Positions 1-9,059 of a stretch of DNA of 64,000 nucleotides are shown in pieces. The position numbers and the translations under genes were made by a program. Each line of letters starts with the position of its first letter. The first letter of the stretch is position 1. The DNA comes from DAISVY01 sp036826635. GTDB taxonomy: Bacteria; Zixibacteria; MSB-5A5; GN15; FEB-12. The notes beneath the pieces were generated by a model. The model saw only the letters and a program-made list of their open reading frames with translations, searched no databases and was not told the DNA's origin. The DNA lies in NCBI GenBank assembly GCA_036826635.1, contig DAISVY010000007.1:62001-126000 (forward strand). Reading direction: 5' to 3'.

Positions 1-1
1 C

Positions 2-1282
2 CCCGGTCGTATTACGCCCGACGCTTTTCTCGATCAGGGGGAACCGTTTTATCCCGAATTCACCGATCCCAACGAGGCTACGACGCTCGAAGTGATCGAC
101 TACGATGAAGCTTCCGGTCAGGCGCGGCCGTTCAAAGTAACGTTCAGTGAAGATCACTGGACGATACCGTCGCACCATAATTATCCGGCCGATGCCAAAG
201 ATCGTCTGGCCAAGACGGCGGCGGGAATTATCGATATAAAGAAAGATGATTTCCGCACCAGCAGCGTGGCCGATCACGAACAGTGCGGTGTCATTGACCC
301 GCTCGACGAAAATGCCGTGCAGCTAACCGGGCGGGGAAGCCGGATTACGGTCCGAGGGGCCGACGGCGGTGTTCTGGCCGACTTCATTATCGGCAAGGAA
401 GTTCCCGGCCGGGAAGGTTTTCGATTCGTGAGAGTTCCCGGTCAGAATCGGGTCTACGCCGCTCGGATGAATCTTGACCTCTCGACCCGTTTTTCCGACT
501 GGATTCAGACCGACCTTTTGGAAGTCACGGCCGACAAAATCGATCAGATTACCCTCAATGACTATTCCATCAATGAGCGTACTCTGTCTGTCGAGACCCG
601 CGGCCATGTCACTTTGATGCGTGACGGCGAGACGTGGAAGATTCGCGGGGCCAAAGGGGACCGGCCGGATTCCGCCAAGGTTAAGAAAATACTGAAGGCG
701 CTGGAAGGCCTGAGTATTGTCGGGGTGCGTCCCAAACCCGCCGGGATAAGTGCCGGTCTGACCAGTTCGACCGACGCTCAGTCGATGCCTCGGTCGGAAA
801 GGCTGTCTCTTCAGAGTAAGGGTTTCTATTTCGACAATGACGGTCGTCTTCTTTCCAATGAAGGGGAACTGAAAGTGAGTACGACCGACGGCGTGATTTA
901 TACGCTGCGTTTCGGAGAAGTGCTCTATGGTTCCGGTCTGGCCGTAAGCGCCGGGGTATCGGAAACCGATGAGGGGAAGACTAAGGGAGCAGAGGTCAAC
1001 CGCTACCTGTTTATTACGACCGAATTCGACGAGGGGCATTTCAAACGTCCGCCCAAGCCGGGGAAGACCGATTTTCTTGACAAACCCGACTCTCTGTGGA
1101 CCGATGCCGATAAGGAGAACAAGAAGAGCTACGACGAATACCAGAGATGGGAACGCCAGGTTGATAACGGCCGGGAAACATCAGCTCGTCTCAACGACCG
1201 TTTCGCCGGCTGGTATTATGTGATCTCGAACGACGATTTCGATAAGATCCATTTCAGCAAGAAGGATTTGCTGGACAACTAA
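2..1282 (+). CDS. DUF4340 domain protein, 5'-truncated by the window edge
   Basis: The reading frame is open from base 2, with no start codon expected in view, and runs 426 codons to TAA at 1280-1282, so the N-terminus lies outside the window. The visible part resembles the DUF4340 family, which usually sits beside GldG/ABC-2 type permease genes linked to gliding or surface-structure export in FCB bacteria. The pattern seen is a run of beta-rich stretches with tryptophan-containing strands, followed by a lysine-rich segment around visible residues 375-395 and a C-terminus reading DKIHFSKKDLL. DUF4340 proteins normally begin with one membrane anchor and have a periplasmic domain; the anchor would be in the missing part. 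A strong hairpin follows at 1309-1346. Biochemical function of the family is unknown to me. Family call is moderate; that it is a real gene is near certain. Confidence 0.75.
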   Translation, partial: PGRITPDAFLDQGEPFYPEFTDPNEATTLEVIDYDEASGQARPFKVTFSEDHWTIPSHHNYPADAKDRLAKTAAGIIDIKKDDFRTSSVADHEQCGVIDPLDENAVQLTGRGSRITVRGADGGVLADFIIGKEVPGREGFRFVRVPGQNRVYAARMNLDLSTRFSDWIQTDLLEVTADKIDQITLNDYSINERTLSVETRGHVTLMRDGETWKIRGAKGDRPDSAKVKKILKALEGLSIVGVRPKPAGISAGLTSSTDAQSMPRSERLSLQSKGFYFDNDGRLLSNEGELKVSTTDGVIYTLRFGEVLYGSGLAVSAGVSETDEGKTKGAEVNRYLFITTEFDEGHFKRPPKPGKTDFLDKPDSLWTDADKENKKSYDEYQRWERQVDNGRETSARLNDRFAGWYYVISNDDFDKIHFSKKDLLDN

Positions 1283-1308
1283 ACGGCGTCTTCGGTTAAA
1301 ACACAACG

Positions 1309-1346
1309 GCCCGGCTGTTCCGCTGTTATATGCGGAAGAGTCGGGC
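1309..1346. terminator. Bidirectional hairpin terminator between convergent genes
   Basis: Bases 1309-1323 (GCCCGGCTGTTCCGC) pair with 1332-1346 (GCGGAAGAGTCGGGC) around an 8-base loop, with one mismatch. On the minus strand the stem is followed by GTTGTGTTTT. It lies between the convergent gene ends at 1282 and 1416, so it can serve both. Confidence 0.75.
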
Positions 1347-1415
1347 TGTCTTGCGTAAGGTAGTCTATGTTCGGGATATGGTTTGTCCGGTCGGTGCCGA
1401 AACGCCCGTCCGGTA

Positions 1416-1889
1416 TCAGCAGTTGACGATTTCCAACTCCACTTTGAAGAACAGGGCTGCCCAGATAAAGGTCAGGATGCCGCGCACGTCGGCGGGCCAG
1501 TGATAGCCGATCATGTACACGAAGCAGAGAAGCGTCAGACCGAAAAACACCTTGATCAGTCCTTCGTGCCAGTTGGACATGACCCAGCCGAAAAGGCCCC
1601 GGAGGAGATACAGGAAGATCAGTGCAGGGGCAAGAAAAGCTGCCAGCCAGGTCCAGGCGTTGAGACAAATAGGGGTATGATATCCCGGCCCGGCAGTGGT
1701 CAGATCAATCAATTGAACGACATGGGCCGCCAGGAAAAACATCGCAAGGGTCAGAAAGAGGAATCCCTGGAGATTGCCGTCTCTGACTTCTCTTATCCCA
1801 ACCATGAGAAAGAACACCGCCACCGCAAGCAGAGCGGATAGTTGCAGCAGGAAGCCGTCCGAGAAAACTGTGGCAATATCGTGTTCCAT
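1416..1889 (-). CDS. Small integral membrane protein of unknown function
   Basis: 157 residues with about five hydrophobic segments (near residues 12-31, 40-60, 75-98, 105-125 and 130-150). It has no catalytic motif that I recognise. The ATG at 1889 is chosen because GGAGGT lies 7 bases upstream; the in-frame GTG at 1904 would place that Shine-Dalgarno sequence inside the gene. Short charged loops and an N-terminus reading MEHDIATVF suggest a plain inner-membrane protein. It is a single-gene unit, convergent with the DUF4340 gene and divergent from the histidine kinase. No function is proposed. Confidence 0.7.
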   Translation of the reverse strand: MEHDIATVFSDGFLLQLSALLAVAVFFLMVGIREVRDGNLQGFLFLTLAMFFLAAHVVQLIDLTTAGPGYHTPICLNAWTWLAAFLAPALIFLYLLRGLFGWVMSNWHEGLIKVFFGLTLLCFVYMIGYHWPADVRGILTFIWAALFFKVELEIVNC

Positions 1890-2211
1890 GAGATCTACCT
1901 CCACCGTGGTATGTTTAAGCAGGTGGCGTGCCCGATGGCTTGCCGTGGACCTCGTTTTGTTAACTTATTGACTCTCACTCCGTTACCGCCGTTGGTTGTA
2001 TTGTCGGTTGAGGGGTTGCTGACTGATCCGCTCATACAATGAGAAGGTAATTGCATATCTCTTTCTCATGTCTGACCTCTGTTTGGTTTACCGCCTGCCG
2101 ATCTGGAACAGTACCGGGTGTTGCCGGGGTTTTGTTTGGCTTTGCTTGCCGGAGGCTGTTATTTTTGACACGTAGTTCGATCTGATGTTTTCACAAGGTT
2201 GAGAAGAAACT
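1890..2211. promoter_or_regulatory. Divergent intergenic region with kinase promoter candidates
   Basis: No gene is seen in these 322 bases. Two promoter readings are possible for the kinase at 2212. One is TTGGCT (2136-2141) with TATTTT (2160-2165), spacing 18. The other follows the Bacteroidetes primary-sigma pattern: TTTG at 2135-2138 and TATTTTTG at 2160-2167, which fits TANNTTTG, spacing 21. Both readings use the same -10 region. A further TTGACA at 2165-2170 has no good -10 at the right distance. Confidence 0.4.
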
Positions 2212-5200
2212 GTGGACAAGATTGCCGTACTGTATATCGAGGATGATAAAGCCCAGCGCGAATCATTGACCGGGGCTCTTCTGGACCGGGGTTTCGAGGT
2301 CTCCGCGACCGATTCCGGGGAAAGCGGAATACAGGCCTTTGACCCGTGTCATCACGACATCGTCCTGTGTGACCTGAACCTTCCCGGCATGAGTGGGCTG
2401 GACGTTCTCAGCGAAATCCGCAAACGCTGTTCCGATACCCCCCTCGTACTGCTGACAGCCCACGGGACTATCAGTCAGGCCGTGTACGCGGTCAAAAGCG
2501 GAGCGCAGCATTTTGTCCTTAAACCGGTGGAACCGGACGAGCTGGAGATAACGATTTATCAGTCTATCGAGCTCGCTCGCCTCCGGAAGCAGTTGCAGGA
2601 GTCGGAAGCTAACCTTCGTCTGGTAATGGAAAACGTTCCCGATGCTATTTTTTCCATTTCCACCGCCGGCAATTTTCTTGATATCAACAGGGCCGGGGAA
2701 ATCATCACCGGTTATACCGCTGACGAGCTCATGGAGAAATCTCCCGGAGAAATAGTTCATCCCGACGACATGGAAAACTTCGAAGCCATGATCAAAGATA
2801 TACTGGTTCGGAAAGAGACCACCGACACCGGTACCGTGACTTTTCGTATCATGGCCAAGGACGGCACGATCAAGCACATCGAAGTTAACCGGCGGGTGGT
2901 AAAAGGGGCGTCGGGTAAATTGGTGCGCATTGACGGTATTGCCCGGGATATCACGGAGCGCGTAAAACTCCAGGAGAAAGTCCATCGATACCAGGAGCAA
3001 CTGGAACAAAAGGTGGAAGAGCGCACCGAGAGACTGGCGTACGTTAATCGGCAGCTCAAAGCGCTTAATGACGTCGCTCAGCGACTGTCAGCCTTTACCG
3101 ATCTCGAATCTCTGTATAAAGCTGTCCCCGGACTGCTCACCGAAGCGCTGGATTTTGATCGGGCCGCTTTATTCCTTCGGGAGGCCGATGGGCCCTGTTT
3201 GAAATCCTATAACTACGGTTCTTTTGAGACCGAAGAAATTCGGGCTGAACTCGAGAAGCTTCGTACTCCGGGTGTTGTTTATCCGGCGGCTTTCTATCGC
3301 TGTCTCGAATCCGGCCAAACCGCTTTTTTATCCGATTTGCAGCATGATCCCGAGTGGTCCGCCTCGCTGGCCCCGGGGCTGAAAGCTGACGCCGTGGCCA
3401 TGACGCCGGTGCGGGTGGGGGGCGTGATCGAAGGAATTCTGCTTGCGAATATGCAGTTTCACCAACGCCGGATGGATGTGCATGACCTGGCTCGTTTTGA
3501 GACTTTTTCATCCATTATCGGGCTGACGATTGAAACGATTCGAAGTTACCAGACTTTGGAAAGCAAGGTCCGGGAGAGGACGGAATCGCTGCGGGAAGCC
3601 AACGATGAGTTGAAGTCCAAGGCCCACCAGCTTGAAGACAGCGCCTTGCAACTGGGGAAAGCCAACATTGAGTTGCTTTCCGTTCAGGAACAATTGGAGG
3701 AGAAAAACCGGCAACTTGAACAGTTGTTGTCCCAGCTCTCCCGAAGTCGGGATGAACTGCAATCCATTCTCAATGTCTCGCGTGATCCGATCCTGATGGT
3801 CAACCACGAGGGGACGATAGTTGCCTGTAATAACAGCACTCCGGGTTTTTTCGGTTTGTCTGAGGAACGGGTTATGGCGATGGCCTTCGACTCTTTTGTC
3901 GAGCGAGTGACCCCGTGTTTCGAGGACTCGGAAGCCTTTCTTCAGCGGATCAGGCAGATGTCTGTCAATACGGAATATCTGTACGATTTCAACGAGGATC
4001 TCGAAACACTCTGGAGTGATGCTCTTAAACTCGTGCGGCCTCTGACGAAGTATGTCAATGTATGGTCACTGCCCGTTTGGGGGCGTGACAGCGAGGAGTT
4101 GGGCCGGGCCTGGATGTTCAGTGATATCACGTCGCTTCGACAGGCCGCCGAACACCTTCGGAGTATCATCGACGCCTCGCCGATTCCTCTTGTTGTCGTG
4201 CGGGCCAGAGACGAACGCATCGCCTACTCCAATTCTCACTTTGGGCAACTGCTGGGGCTTACCCGGAAAGAACTACTGGGGCTCAGGGTTTCCGATATGG
4301 CCTCCACTCAGGAAAGCCGGCGGAGTCTTGAACGTGAATTGACTGAGGGGCGGGTTGTGCAGGGCCGTGAGATTGCCCTGAAGAAAAAAGACGGATCGGT
4401 TGCCTGGTGCCTTTTTTCGATGGTGATGACTTCGGTCGGCGGCGAATCGGTCGTAATCGGCGGGTTGTATGACATCAGCGAGCGCAAACGTGCCGAAGAT
4501 GCTTTGCGCCGCAGTGAGGAGAGATTCCGGGGACTGGTCGAAAACGCTCGCGGTATCATATATACGCTCAATCCACAGGGAGAGTTTACTTATCTCTCAC
4601 CGTCGGCCGCGGAATACACCGGTCACGATGTCTCCGAGTATATCGGTAAGCCTTTTTATTCTCTGATTCATCCTGACGATGTCGGGCCGGCCCGGGCCTG
4701 GATGGAGGCCGGGTTCCCCGACCGAGCCGATGATTCGACGGTCAGTCACAACTTCGCCGAGATAAGGGTAAAAAGCAATAAAGGCGGCTGGTTGTGGTTC
4801 TCGTCGGACGACAAAACCATCTGTGATGACAAGGGCAACATCGTCGAGGTGCTCGGCATAGCCCACGACGTGACCGATATCAGGCAGGCTTACGAAGAGC
4901 TGGAGAAGGCCAACCAGGACCTGAAACGTGCTCAGGCAAGGTTGGTGCAGTCGGAGAAGATGGCCTCGCTCGGTACGCTGGTGGCGGGTATTGCCCACGA
5001 GATCAATACCCCTATTGGAGCGGTCGGCAGCATGCATAACACTCTGATGCGAGCCTGCCGTAAACTCCGGGAGGTGCTCGGCGAACAGTACGGCGAGGAT
5101 ATCCTGCGGAACGAGAAAGTCGCTTCGGTGCTCGGAATCATCGATGAGGCCAACAGCGTAATCGAAACCGGGACCGAGCGCGTCACGACCATTGTGCGTC

Positions 5201-5721
5201 GCTTGCGAAGCTTCGCCCGTCTGGACGAGGCGGAGCTCAAGAAAGTCGATATCCATGAAGGTCTGGAAGATACACTTACGCTGATTCATCATGAGATCAA
5301 AAATCGAATAAAGGTGGTGCGGGAGTATGGCGATCTGCCACTTGTCGCCTGCTTCCCCGGTCGTCTGAACCAGGTCTTTCTGAATCTGCTCAACAACGCC
5401 CGGCAGGCGATTGAGGGCGAAGGCGTTATCACTATCAACACCGCCGTGGTCGACGGCTCGGTTCGGATAAAGATTACCGACACCGGTCGCGGCATTGCTC
5501 CGGATCAGTTGGAGCGGGTGTTTGATCCCGGTTTTACCACGAAAGGTGTGGGGGTGGGTACGGGACTGGGACTGTCTATCTGTTACCAGATCATGGAGGA
5601 CCATCGGGGGTCAATATCGGTAGAGAGCCAACTCGGGCATGGCAGTACTTTCACCCTGCGTCTTCCTTTGAATCTGGACTTGCTGCTCGCAGGTGAGGAA
5701 AAGCCCAAAAGTCAGCAGTAA
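2212..5721 (+). CDS. Multi-PAS/GAF hybrid sensor histidine kinase with N-terminal receiver
   Basis: 1169 residues starting at GTG (GAGAAG about 6 bases upstream). Residues 1-125 are a response-regulator receiver with acidic pair D11/D12, phospho-acceptor D54, T82 and K104. Then come PAS (about 130-250), a coiled coil (255-280), GAF (about 285-440), a long coiled coil (445-520), three PAS domains (about 515-640, 645-760, 765-895) and a kinase core. The H-box reads GIAHEINTP with phospho-acceptor H929; the N-box is LLNNARQAIE near 1060, then DTGRGIAP near 1090 and GTGLGLSIC near 1117. No transmembrane segment is seen, so it is probably cytoplasmic and reads internal or diffusible signals. The EINTPIG H-box is typical of HisKA kinases that lack a fused output. 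The receiver comes first, so an upstream kinase may control it, or it may receive phosphate back. It leads the unit with the carrier at 5726 and the receiver protein at 9060. Confidence 0.93.
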   Translation: MDKIAVLYIEDDKAQRESLTGALLDRGFEVSATDSGESGIQAFDPCHHDIVLCDLNLPGMSGLDVLSEIRKRCSDTPLVLLTAHGTISQAVYAVKSGAQHFVLKPVEPDELEITIYQSIELARLRKQLQESEANLRLVMENVPDAIFSISTAGNFLDINRAGEIITGYTADELMEKSPGEIVHPDDMENFEAMIKDILVRKETTDTGTVTFRIMAKDGTIKHIEVNRRVVKGASGKLVRIDGIARDITERVKLQEKVHRYQEQLEQKVEERTERLAYVNRQLKALNDVAQRLSAFTDLESLYKAVPGLLTEALDFDRAALFLREADGPCLKSYNYGSFETEEIRAELEKLRTPGVVYPAAFYRCLESGQTAFLSDLQHDPEWSASLAPGLKADAVAMTPVRVGGVIEGILLANMQFHQRRMDVHDLARFETFSSIIGLTIETIRSYQTLESKVRERTESLREANDELKSKAHQLEDSALQLGKANIELLSVQEQLEEKNRQLEQLLSQLSRSRDELQSILNVSRDPILMVNHEGTIVACNNSTPGFFGLSEERVMAMAFDSFVERVTPCFEDSEAFLQRIRQMSVNTEYLYDFNEDLETLWSDALKLVRPLTKYVNVWSLPVWGRDSEELGRAWMFSDITSLRQAAEHLRSIIDASPIPLVVVRARDERIAYSNSHFGQLLGLTRKELLGLRVSDMASTQESRRSLERELTEGRVVQGREIALKKKDGSVAWCLFSMVMTSVGGESVVIGGLYDISERKRAEDALRRSEERFRGLVENARGIIYTLNPQGEFTYLSPSAAEYTGHDVSEYIGKPFYSLIHPDDVGPARAWMEAGFPDRADDSTVSHNFAEIRVKSNKGGWLWFSSDDKTICDDKGNIVEVLGIAHDVTDIRQAYEELEKANQDLKRAQARLVQSEKMASLGTLVAGIAHEINTPIGAVGSMHNTLMRACRKLREVLGEQYGEDILRNEKVASVLGIIDEANSVIETGTERVTTIVRRLRSFARLDEAELKKVDIHEGLEDTLTLIHHEIKNRIKVVREYGDLPLVACFPGRLNQVFLNLLNNARQAIEGEGVITINTAVVDGSVRIKITDTGRGIAPDQLERVFDPGFTTKGVGVGTGLGLSICYQIMEDHRGSISVESQLGHGSTFTLRLPLNLDLLLAGEEKPKSQQ

Positions 5722-5725
5722 CTTT

Positions 5726-8700
5726 ATGGCCAAGTTGTTCGGCACCGCCTTTGACATCCGTCCCGATGAAAAACGTCTCACCTGGTTGATGGTTTTTTAT
5801 CACTACCTGTTGCTGGTAGTTCTTTACTTCCTTAAACCGGCCCGTGACAGTTTGTTTCTGGTCAAACTGGGGGCCGATCAACTGCCGTTCGTTTTTATTC
5901 TTATTGCTTTCGTCGGTATCCCGATAACGGCTCTCTATGCACGTTCGGGTCGGCGGCTGGAACTGAATCATCTGATTAATGGCACCACGGCCGTGCTTGT
6001 GATCGGTCTTCTTTTGCTGCGTGTTTTGCTTAGGCTGGAGCAGGGATGGGTCTTTTACCTGTTCTATGTGTATGTCAGTGTCTACGGGATTCTGGTTGTT
6101 TCTCAGTTCTGGTTGTTCGCCAACGCTATTTTCAGTGTGGCTCAGGCTAAGCGGGTTTTTACGCTGCTGGGGCTTGGCGGTATTGCGGGTGCTATTACCG
6201 GCGGCGGTATCGCCAGTGTGCTGGTGGATCAGATCGGCATTTCCACGACCGACCTGGTGCTTATCTGTGCCGCTATCCTTCTGGCCACCACGATCCTGGT
6301 CAATTGCATCTGGAAAAGGCGATCCCATGATGCGATCCGTTCGAAATGCGAGGACAGGGACGGACGGGGAGACGAACACCGATACGGCATAATACTCTCG
6401 ACCCTTCTGCACTCCCGCTACCTGCTGCTAATTGTGGGTATCACGGCCCTTGCCACCGTAGCTTCGACGTTGATCGATTTTCAGTTCAAGACATTTGCTT
6501 CCGAAGCTTTTGCCGACGAGGAAAACCTGACCGCGTTTCTGGCTCGTTTTTACGGTCTTCTCAGTGTCGCCTCGGTACTGTTGCAGCTTCTGTTTACGCA
6601 GCGACTTCTCAAAATCCTGGGCGTGAGCGGAGTTGTTGCCTTGTTACCGATTGGGTTGCTGATCGGCTCGGTGGGCATTTTGCTTGTGCCATGTCTGACG
6701 GTTCTTACCCTGGTGCGCGGACTGGAAGGAAGCCTCAGCTATTCGGCCGACAAAACCGGGCGCGAGCTTCTGTATCTGCCGGTCCCTCTTAAGATCAAGA
6801 AACGGACCAAGGTCTTTATCGATATGTTTGCCGACCGGTTCTTTCAGGGTGTGGCGGGTGGTCTGCTGTTGCTTTTTACTCTGGTCTGGCATTTCTCGGT
6901 GCTTTCTATCAGTGTCGTTGTGCTGGTGGTGGCTGCGGTTTGGCTGTTGCTTGTTTCCGAAGCCCGCCGCGGTTATGTGAGCAGTTTTCGCAAAGCTCTT
7001 CGGACCAGAGAGATCGACCCCGAAAGCCTTCAGGTCGATATCAGCGAGGCGACGACGATCAATACGCTTATCGCCACTCTGGCCAGCGACAATGACCGGG
7101 AAGTGATATACGCCCTTGATCTGTTGGCTACGGTTCGCAGTGCGAAGACAATCGAGCCCGCATACTCGTGCCTTGGACACGCCAACGCCGAGATTCGATA
7201 TAAGGCTATGCGTGTCCTTAATCTCAATGCGAATCCGGGCCGGATTGAGAAAATCGAAAAACTGACCACCGATTCCGACGCTCGGGTCAGGCGAGAGGCT
7301 GTTTGTTTTCTGGCCGGACGGGCCGGGGAAGGCCGGGTCGGTTTCCTTGAGAAGGCTTTGCGGAGCGATGATTTATTGCTGGAAACGGCGGCGGCCGATT
7401 GCATTGCCGAGTATGGTTCCGAAAACGAACGCGGATTGATAGACCGGCATATCATCGTCACACTGATGAAGGAGAAAGGGCCGTACCGTGTGCTCTGTCG
7501 TGAAATCGCCGCTCGACTGATAGGGCGGATCCAAAACCCGGAGTGGTACGGATTTTTGGGGCAGATGTTCGGTGATCGCTCGAGTGCCGTGGTGAAGACG
7601 GCCATGAGCAGTGCCGGTTGGACGGCTCAGCCGGCGTTTGTGTCTTTTATCATCGGCAAGCTGGGTGACGGTCGCTATCGTGCCGAGGCTGTTTCGGCCC
7701 TGGCCGAATATGGTCCGTCGGTTCTGGCTCTGTTGCGCAATACGATATTGGATAGACGTGTCAATTTAACTATCCGTCGGGCGGTGCCGAGGGTAATTAG
7801 CCGTATATCGGATCAGCGGGCCGTGGATGTTCTTTGCGCCATTTACGATAAAGTGGAGCCGTTCTTAAAATTTCCTCTGGTCCGCGCAATGAACAAGCTC
7901 CGACAGCGCTTTGCGGAACTGAGTTTTGACGCCGGCGCCGTTGGTGTTTTGTACGCGAACGAGTTGGTGCTCTATTATCAGATGCGCTTGTTGCTGAACT
8001 ATGTTCGCGAGGATATGCACACCCCCGCCCAGCGACTTTTGGCGAGAGCGTTAGAGGAGAACCTCGCTTCCAATCTCGAACGCGTGTTTCGCCTGCTTGG
8101 TTTGGTTTACCCGCAGGATGATATTTACACCGCCTATATAAGCATAGCGGGCGAGAAGCCGGCCAACCGGGCCGAGGCTCTTGAGTTTTTGAACGGCATG
8201 TTGACGGTTGATGATCGGCGTTTGCTGTTGCCTCTTTTGGAAGATCGTCTGCCGCAGTCGGTCGGTGAAGTTGGTGCGTTTGCCGATTTTGAATGTCACA
8301 GCCGCACCGATGCTTTGAAATATCTGCTCGATAACAGTGACGTCTGGCTGAGAGCCTGTGTTTTTTATACGGCTTGTTCGGAAACGGATGAGTCTCTCTG
8401 GGATAAAATCAGGAGCGCCGAGCGGGATCATGATACCGTGGTGGCGGAGGCACGTCATCTGGCCCTGTCGTTACATCATGCCGAAGAACAGCGGGTGGAG
8501 ACGAGTCCGGGAGCCGAGGGGCGGCATCGGGCGGTGTTAAACTTTGATCCGGGAGATCACAAGAGAATGCTCACAATCGTGGAAAAAGTAATTTTTCTTC
8601 AGGGTGTCGACGTGTTCGAAAACGTACCGACAAGCGAACTGGCGCACCTGGCGGCTATTGCCGGGGAAGTGTCGTTCCTCAAGGGCGAAGAAATATACCA

Positions 8701-9007
8701 TCGCAATGATCCTTCGGACGCTCTTTATGTTGTGCTGGAGGGGACGGTTCGCCTGCACGAGGAACAGCAAACAATCGCGACCGCCGGGCCTAAATCGGCC
8801 TTTGGCACCTGGGCGCTTTTCGACGATGAACCCCGTGTTGTCACGGCTGTGGCGGCGGAGAACTGTCGCTTGTTGCGAGTTGACCGCGAAGATTTTATTG
8901 ACCTGCTGGCTGATCATGTGCAAATTACCAGAGGCGTTCTGAAGAAAATGGCGGCCCGCCTGCGCGGTTTGGTGGCGCGGGTGGCTCCGGGAACTCCCGG
9001 AGGTTGA
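5726..9007 (+). CDS. ATP/ADP-translocase-like carrier fused to HEAT repeats and a cNMP-binding domain
   Basis: 1093 residues. The N-terminal half (about 15-410) has about 12 hydrophobic segments and the NTT/TLC-like signature near residues 30-50 (LKPARDSLFLVKLGADQLP). NTT carriers exchange nucleotides or energy currency. After the membrane part, residues about 430-800 show repeated alpha-helical HEAT-like units (for example VIYALDLLATVRSA and VRREAVCFLAGRAG). Residues about 955-1075 form a cyclic-nucleotide-binding beta-roll (GEEIYHRNDPSDALYVVLEG). ATG at 5726 is preferred because family similarity begins there and it lies 4 bases after the kinase stop; GTG at 5693 would overlap the kinase by 29 bases. 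Neither has a strong Shine-Dalgarno sequence, which suggests translational coupling. Transport of nucleotides is not proven: such fusions may act as membrane sensors. The cNMP domain implies gating by a cyclic nucleotide. Confidence 0.85.
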   Translation: MAKLFGTAFDIRPDEKRLTWLMVFYHYLLLVVLYFLKPARDSLFLVKLGADQLPFVFILIAFVGIPITALYARSGRRLELNHLINGTTAVLVIGLLLLRVLLRLEQGWVFYLFYVYVSVYGILVVSQFWLFANAIFSVAQAKRVFTLLGLGGIAGAITGGGIASVLVDQIGISTTDLVLICAAILLATTILVNCIWKRRSHDAIRSKCEDRDGRGDEHRYGIILSTLLHSRYLLLIVGITALATVASTLIDFQFKTFASEAFADEENLTAFLARFYGLLSVASVLLQLLFTQRLLKILGVSGVVALLPIGLLIGSVGILLVPCLTVLTLVRGLEGSLSYSADKTGRELLYLPVPLKIKKRTKVFIDMFADRFFQGVAGGLLLLFTLVWHFSVLSISVVVLVVAAVWLLLVSEARRGYVSSFRKALRTREIDPESLQVDISEATTINTLIATLASDNDREVIYALDLLATVRSAKTIEPAYSCLGHANAEIRYKAMRVLNLNANPGRIEKIEKLTTDSDARVRREAVCFLAGRAGEGRVGFLEKALRSDDLLLETAAADCIAEYGSENERGLIDRHIIVTLMKEKGPYRVLCREIAARLIGRIQNPEWYGFLGQMFGDRSSAVVKTAMSSAGWTAQPAFVSFIIGKLGDGRYRAEAVSALAEYGPSVLALLRNTILDRRVNLTIRRAVPRVISRISDQRAVDVLCAIYDKVEPFLKFPLVRAMNKLRQRFAELSFDAGAVGVLYANELVLYYQMRLLLNYVREDMHTPAQRLLARALEENLASNLERVFRLLGLVYPQDDIYTAYISIAGEKPANRAEALEFLNGMLTVDDRRLLLPLLEDRLPQSVGEVGAFADFECHSRTDALKYLLDNSDVWLRACVFYTACSETDESLWDKIRSAERDHDTVVAEARHLALSLHHAEEQRVETSPGAEGRHRAVLNFDPGDHKRMLTIVEKVIFLQGVDVFENVPTSELAHLAAIAGEVSFLKGEEIYHRNDPSDALYVVLEGTVRLHEEQQTIATAGPKSAFGTWALFDDEPRVVTAVAAENCRLLRVDREDFIDLLADHVQITRGVLKKMAARLRGLVARVAPGTPGG

Positions 9008-9059
9008 AAAAGCAAAGTACGAATATCTGTTCGAACAGGGGATGGGACGGGAAAACGAT

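Noticed and set aside
4597..5604. 335-codon open frame on the minus strand
   Set aside because: Antisense to the kinase core of the hybrid histidine kinase; no own ribosome-binding site or domain.
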